10,162 nt of DNA, taken from contig CAYRFV010000207.1 of the NCBI GenBank assembly GCA_964423545.1, positions 1 through 10,162 on the forward strand, given 5' to 3'. Source of the stretch: JALOOE01 sp964423545 (lineage in GTDB: Bacteria > Chloroflexota > Anaerolineae > CG2-30-64-16). Positions 7,342 through 10,162 of the stretch are shown one piece after another. Below the pieces are notes generated by a model. It ran no database searches, was not told the DNA's origin, and saw only the letters and a list, made by a program, of their open reading frames with translations. Both the position numbers and the translations under genes were made by a program. Position 1 is the stretch's first letter; every line of letters starts with the position of its first letter.

Positions 7342-7370
7342 GCGGCGCAGGCAATGAGTGCCTGCGCCGC
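7342..7370 (-). terminator. Strong hairpin between rplI and the response regulator; possible rplI terminator
   Basis: A perfect 12-bp inverted repeat (7342-7353 and 7359-7370) with a 5-base loop lies about 110 bases after the rplI stop and 65 bases before the regulator start. On the minus strand it is followed by CCTTCTCATACTTCTCTC, pyrimidine-rich but with no T-run. It may end the rplI transcript or be a structured leader of the regulator mRNA. The rest of 7279-7479 shows nothing I can name. Confidence 0.5.
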
Positions 7371-7479
7371 AAAACAAGCACCCTGGGCGACAACTCGCGG
7401 GTGCGAATCTCGCGTGCAGGAGGCGTTTAGGACCGACTTCCAGTGAGGCCGGGCCAATCGGGAAGCGGCAGCGCGGCGA

Positions 7480-7935
7480 TCAGGCCTCGGCTGCTCGCTC
7501 GACCCGTGCGAACACCGTTGCCGCGGCCCCAGCCCCGGTCTTGACTACCACGCGGTGTTCTCCCAACGTCTTGATCGGGTGCTCAAGCTCCACGAAACGG
7601 CGGTCCACTTCCTGCCCGACCGCTTGGCTCAGCCTGTCGGCAATGTCCGCGCTAGTGATCGAGCCGTAGAGCCGATCACCCTCGCCGGCCCGCGCATAGA
7701 AAACCACCGTCTGGCCGTCCAGGCGGGTGGCCAGATTCCTGGCCTCGTTGGTCTTGCGTTCCTTGCGCCGCCTGTCAGCTTCCCTGGTGATCTCGGCCTG
7801 TTTGATCGCCCCCTCGGTCACGGGCACGGCAAGTTTTCGCGCGAACAGGAAGTTGTGGGCATAACCGCCAGCAACTTCCTTGATGTCTCCGGCGCGGCCC
7901 AGCCCATCGACATTCTTGATCAGCAGCACTTGCAT
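7480..7935 (-). CDS. rplI: 50S ribosomal protein L9
   Basis: The 151-residue product has the L9 signature: N-terminal MQVLLIKNVDGLGRAGDIKEVAGGYAHNFLFARKLAVP with the GYARNFL-like motif at about 24-30, a long charged central helix (about 41-75) and a C-terminal domain with GDRLYGSITSADIAD. L9 binds 23S rRNA in the large subunit and reaches toward neighbouring ribosomes, helping to hold reading frame. Length matches the family (about 150). ATG 7935 is supported by AAGGAGAAGG (7942-7951) and by a promoter 36-43 bases further upstream. In many bacteria rplI follows rpsF, ssb and rpsR. Here none of these is adjacent: the upstream neighbour is a divergent lipoprotein gene and the downstream one a response regulator, so the gene looks monocistronic. 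Confidence 0.96.
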   Translation of the reverse strand: MQVLLIKNVDGLGRAGDIKEVAGGYAHNFLFARKLAVPVTEGAIKQAEITREADRRRKERKTNEARNLATRLDGQTVVFYARAGEGDRLYGSITSADIADRLSQAVGQEVDRRFVELEHPIKTLGEHRVVVKTGAGAAATVFARVERAAEA

Positions 7936-7977
7936 AGGACGCCTTCTCCTTGTTGGGCAGAGAATGGAGTAAAGGCC

Positions 7978-8006
7978 ATGATACACTAGAAGCGTTCAAA
8001 GCTCAA
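7978..8006 (-). promoter_or_regulatory. Sigma70-type promoter of rplI
   Basis: On the minus strand, TTGAGC (8006-8001), a 17-base spacer and TATCAT (7983-7978) form a -35/-10 pair with optimal spacing; TATCAT matches TATAAT at five of six. A start near 7971 would give a leader of about 36 bases holding the ribosome binding site. Found by eye only. Confidence 0.6.
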
Positions 8007-8053
8007 ATGCCCACATCTTTGCAACCTACTGACCGTCTCCGGCGTCTGCAACG

Positions 8054-8086
8054 TGGCTGCATGCGCCGGTTGCCGTGGTGCAGCCA
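8054..8086. promoter_or_regulatory. Inverted repeat flanking the -35 box: candidate operator
   Basis: TGGCTGCA (8054-8061) and TGCAGCCA (8079-8086) are exact inverted repeats with a 17-base gap, about 25 bp centre to centre. One half lies just upstream of the -35 hexamer and the other lies in the spacer before the -10. This is typical repressor geometry, or the sequence could form a hairpin. The binding protein is unknown. Confidence 0.4.
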
Positions 8087-8099
8087 TCTGTGCTATACT
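8070..8099 (+). promoter_or_regulatory. Extended -10 promoter of the lipoprotein genes
   Basis: TTGCCG (8070-8075), an 18-base spacer and TATACT (8094-8099), preceded by TGC, make an extended -10 promoter reading toward the lipoprotein genes. Transcription from about 8105 would give a leader of about 120 bases before ATG 8225. The -35 is weak and the -10 good. Confidence 0.55.
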
Positions 8100-8170
8100 C
8101 AACCAGAGGAGAAGCACAGACCGGCGGTCAGGATTAGGCGTAGCACGCGCCAGTGGCAAGGGTCGATTGT

Positions 8171-8206
8171 CGTGCGAAGCATCTATCGGGATCGCACGAG
8201 AGATGC
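8171..8206 (+). promoter_or_regulatory. Competing complementary segments in the lipoprotein mRNA leader
   Basis: CGTGCGA (8171-8177) pairs with TCGCACG (8192-8198). Inside the intervening loop, GCATCT (8179-8184) pairs with AGATGC (8201-8206). The two pairings interleave, so the leader could form either hairpin alternately or, less easily, a pseudoknot. The structure ends 4 bases before the AGAGG (8211-8215) that precedes ATG 8225, so it could affect translation. No known riboswitch class is recognised. Confidence 0.35.
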
Positions 8207-8224
8207 GCTGAGAGGTTTCTGCCC

Positions 8225-9418
8225 ATGCAAAAACGCACCTTCGGAGCGCTCCTGGGCGCTCTCCTGGTGCTTTCGCTCGGTTTACTGGGGTGTTCTGCGA
8301 CGCAGTTGCTGTCTCGCCAGTCGTCTGCGACCGGCTTGCCGACCCGTACCCCGCGTCCCACCTGGACCTCTGTCGCTGGGAACGTCCGCATCGCAACCCC
8401 GACCCTGGATGCCACGCGCTTTCCGGGAGTCGTGCTGCCGACTGCCCCGCAGCCCACGCCTGTGCCGTTCGTGCCGGGATCCGGACAGCCCATCTTCGCA
8501 CCCCAGACGCAGCCGGGAGGCCCCGCGGTCCAAACGGTAGTGGTGATCGTCGTAACGGCCACACCGACGCCGACCACGACTCCGACGACAGGTCCCTTCG
8601 TTCCGCCCGCGAAGCCGACCTTCACGCTCACACCCGGTCCGGCCACTCCTACGCCGCCGCCCACGGTCACACCCTTGCCGCCGGTGTTCGTGGTGACAAA
8701 CGAGGAAGCCAATGTGCGGCAGGGACCGGGCGTGGCGTATCCTGTGGTCACGCGACTAGAGGCGGGGACGCGCGTGACGGTGGTCGGGCGCAACCAGGCC
8801 GGCGATTGGTGGAAGGTCTGTTGCGTCAACGGCGGCGATGTGTGGATTTCGGACTCGTTGGTGCGCGTCGAAGGGCCGCTTTGGTCTGTTGCGGAGATTC
8901 TCAACGCGCCGCCACCACCACCACCGCCACCCACGGCGCCGATCCCGCCCACACCCTCGCCCACACCGACCTTCGCGTGGCCGTTCCGGCTCGAAGGGGT
9001 GGTCGAGGAATATCCGTTGGGACAAGATTACTTCCGAGTCGACGCAGTGATCTACAACGGCGCGGTGCCGCTTTGGGGATACCGACTACGGATCCGTGAC
9101 GTTGCGACGGGCCAGGAGTGGCTGAGCGGTGATTCGCAATCGGCTGGCTGGGATTGGACCGTCGTGCAATGGCCCGAAGATGGGCTTGCGGTCGGGAACG
9201 CCGGCGCCGAATGTCCGAGCCCCACGCGCAAAGGGTTGAGGTGCGTGAAGAGCAATCTGAAATGGGATAGCAACCGTGTACAGAGGCCGTTGGGCCCCGG
9301 CCCATGGGAAGTGACGGTGGTCGATCGCGCGGGCAATCCGGTGTCGTCCCCGGTGCGCATCAACACGAACCCGGCCAACTCAAAGTGGTACTACGTCGTC
9401 TTCACGAGCCGAAAGTGA
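8225..9418 (+). CDS. SH3b-domain lipoprotein with Pro/Thr-rich linkers, first of a tandem pair
   Basis: This 397-residue protein has a lipoprotein signal: positive MQKR, hydrophobic core and lipobox LLGC, giving lipidated C23. A Pro/Thr-rich region (about 37-153, with TATPTPTTTPTTGP) acts as a flexible spacer. A bacterial SH3-type domain follows (about 155-217): VVTNEEANVRQGPGVAYPVVTRL... with GDWWKVCC at 193-200, a pair of adjacent cysteines. A second linker with eight consecutive prolines leads to a C-terminal domain (about 258-397) that I do not recognise. That domain is rich in aromatics and beta-like segments, with cysteines C330 and C340 that could form a disulfide. It probably sits outside the cytoplasmic membrane; SH3b domains commonly bind cell-wall or protein ligands, but no ligand is indicated here. 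ATG 8225 is chosen because it yields the signal peptide; AGAGG at 8211-8215 is a modest ribosome binding site. The next gene overlaps by four bases. Confidence 0.85.
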   Translation: MQKRTFGALLGALLVLSLGLLGCSATQLLSRQSSATGLPTRTPRPTWTSVAGNVRIATPTLDATRFPGVVLPTAPQPTPVPFVPGSGQPIFAPQTQPGGPAVQTVVVIVVTATPTPTTTPTTGPFVPPAKPTFTLTPGPATPTPPPTVTPLPPVFVVTNEEANVRQGPGVAYPVVTRLEAGTRVTVVGRNQAGDWWKVCCVNGGDVWISDSLVRVEGPLWSVAEILNAPPPPPPPPTAPIPPTPSPTPTFAWPFRLEGVVEEYPLGQDYFRVDAVIYNGAVPLWGYRLRIRDVATGQEWLSGDSQSAGWDWTVVQWPEDGLAVGNAGAECPSPTRKGLRCVKSNLKWDSNRVQRPLGPGPWEVTVVDRAGNPVSSPVRINTNPANSKWYYVVFTSRK

Positions 9419-10162
9419 ACAAGTCATTGCAGGGTTCGCGGCGACCTTTAGCCTTACTGCTGAGCGCGTTGGCGCTGGTGACCACAAGCCTGGCCTGCTC
9501 GGTGGGCGAGAGGCTGGTGGGGCAGGCGCCGTCGGGCGCCGCGCCCACCGCAACCAAGACGCCGCGGCCGACTTTCACGCCGTGGCCCGGTCTGCCGACA
9601 GCGCCTCCCACTGCGCCGGCGCCCGTCCGCGGCGAGCTGCCGCCGGGTGTGACAGTTGAAGCGCCGGCCGTGGCGCAGGCAGTCACCCTCACGACGAATC
9701 TCCCCACCGGGAAGGTCAGCGTGGTGTTGTTCGCTACTGAGACACCGACCTTTAGCCCGCCGCCTGGACCGACCGCGCCGCCTACGCCGACGCCCGAGGC
9801 CACTCTGGACAGCGAAACGAACCGCCCGGCGCGCACAGCAGGGCCCAGGCCGCTGCCCACGCCATTCGTGGTCATAAACTCCGACAGCATCACCGGACGG
9901 CGCGGCCCCGGCGTGACGTTCCCGCAGGTGGGACAGGGCCTCAAGGGAGAGGAGCTGATGATCATGGGACGAACGCCGTCGGGCGACTGGTGGCGGGTAT
10001 GTTGCATGGCGAATCAGCCGGTGTGGGTGGCAGCCAACCTGGTCACCGCCAATGGCCCTCTGGAAGCAGTGCCCATCCTGACTCCTGCGCCGACCCCAGT
10101 GCCGACGGCCATACCGCCGCCCCCGCCGACCCCAACGGTGACGCCGACGCGGCTCCCGCCGT
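9415..10162 (+). CDS. SH3b-domain lipoprotein, second of a tandem pair; 3' end beyond the window
   Basis: A GTG start overlaps the previous gene's stop (GTGA, 9415-9418) and opens a frame with no stop before the window end, 249 codons visible. The N-terminus MNKSLQGSRRPLALLLSALALVTTSLAC is a signal peptide with probable lipidated C28, although Ser rather than Leu/Val at -3 makes the lipobox less canonical. A Pro/Thr-rich linker (about 40-150) precedes an SH3b domain at about 151-213, with GDWWRVCC at 190-197, matching GDWWKVCC of the first protein at the same place in the domain. A second Pro-rich linker (TPAPTPVPT) follows and the sequence ends inside it. Order and motifs make the two genes paralogs by duplication, but divergence outside the motif shows the event is old. 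The overlap suggests translational coupling. An unseen C-terminal domain is expected. Confidence 0.82.
   Translation, partial: MNKSLQGSRRPLALLLSALALVTTSLACSVGERLVGQAPSGAAPTATKTPRPTFTPWPGLPTAPPTAPAPVRGELPPGVTVEAPAVAQAVTLTTNLPTGKVSVVLFATETPTFSPPPGPTAPPTPTPEATLDSETNRPARTAGPRPLPTPFVVINSDSITGRRGPGVTFPQVGQGLKGEELMIMGRTPSGDWWRVCCMANQPVWVAANLVTANGPLEAVPILTPAPTPVPTAIPPPPPTPTVTPTRLPP

Noticed and set aside
7391..7415. tRNA T-arm-like segment, CGCGGGTGCGAATCTCGCG
   Set aside because: It has a 7-base loop resembling TTCGAAT, but no acceptor, D or anticodon arm can be assembled around it on either strand.
8134..8964. Minus-strand frame of 276 codons rich in Gly and Val across the first lipoprotein gene
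   Set aside because: It is the complement of Pro/Thr repeat codons. The plus strand has the signal peptide, the SH3b motif and a promoter.
9402..10007. Minus-strand frame of 201 codons across the second lipoprotein gene
   Set aside because: Same cause: Gly/Val-rich complement of Pro/Thr linkers, with no recognisable domain, while the plus strand encodes the paralogous SH3b protein.

Overview
This is a gene-dense, high-GC bacterial window. The best guess for its source is the phylum Chloroflexota. The hints are a RarA ATPase carrying a long extra C-terminal domain, lipoproteins with long Pro/Thr 'TPTPT' linkers and SH3b domains, and a 2-oxoacid:ferredoxin oxidoreductase with a fused beta-gamma chain. 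The assignment rests on gene content alone and is moderate at best. I recognise no mobile element, CRISPR array, rRNA or tRNA.

Layout. (1) 1-1959 (+): the 3' part of rarA, whose AAA+/MgsA core continues into a methyltransferase-like extension. (2) 2100-4686 (-): a two-gene operon for a 2-oxoacid:ferredoxin oxidoreductase. The alpha subunit comes first and a fused beta-gamma subunit second, linked by a 20-codon mini-ORF whose start and stop overlap both neighbours. (3) 4860-7278 (-): an OmpR-family response regulator, a HAMP histidine kinase and a 47-residue single-pass membrane protein, closed by a good intrinsic terminator. (4) 7480-7935 (-): rplI (ribosomal protein L9), alone, with its own promoter. 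(5) 8225-10162 (+): two tandem paralogous lipoprotein genes read divergently from rplI and overlapping by GTGA. The second runs off the window.

How the parts fit. The oxidoreductase would couple CoA-dependent 2-oxoacid decarboxylation to ferredoxin reduction. The regulator-kinase pair is a complete envelope-sensing two-component system, and the 47-residue protein behind it may be an accessory membrane partner. The lipoproteins look like surface-exposed proteins held out on flexible linkers. Their promoter region carries an 8-bp inverted repeat around the -35 box, and their leader contains competing complementary segments, so this locus is probably controlled.

The least explained parts are the paired SH3b lipoproteins with a shared WWxVCC motif, the small membrane protein, the mini-ORF between the oxidoreductase genes, and the uncharacterised domains on RarA and on the first lipoprotein. 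No intergenic gap exceeds 300 bases.
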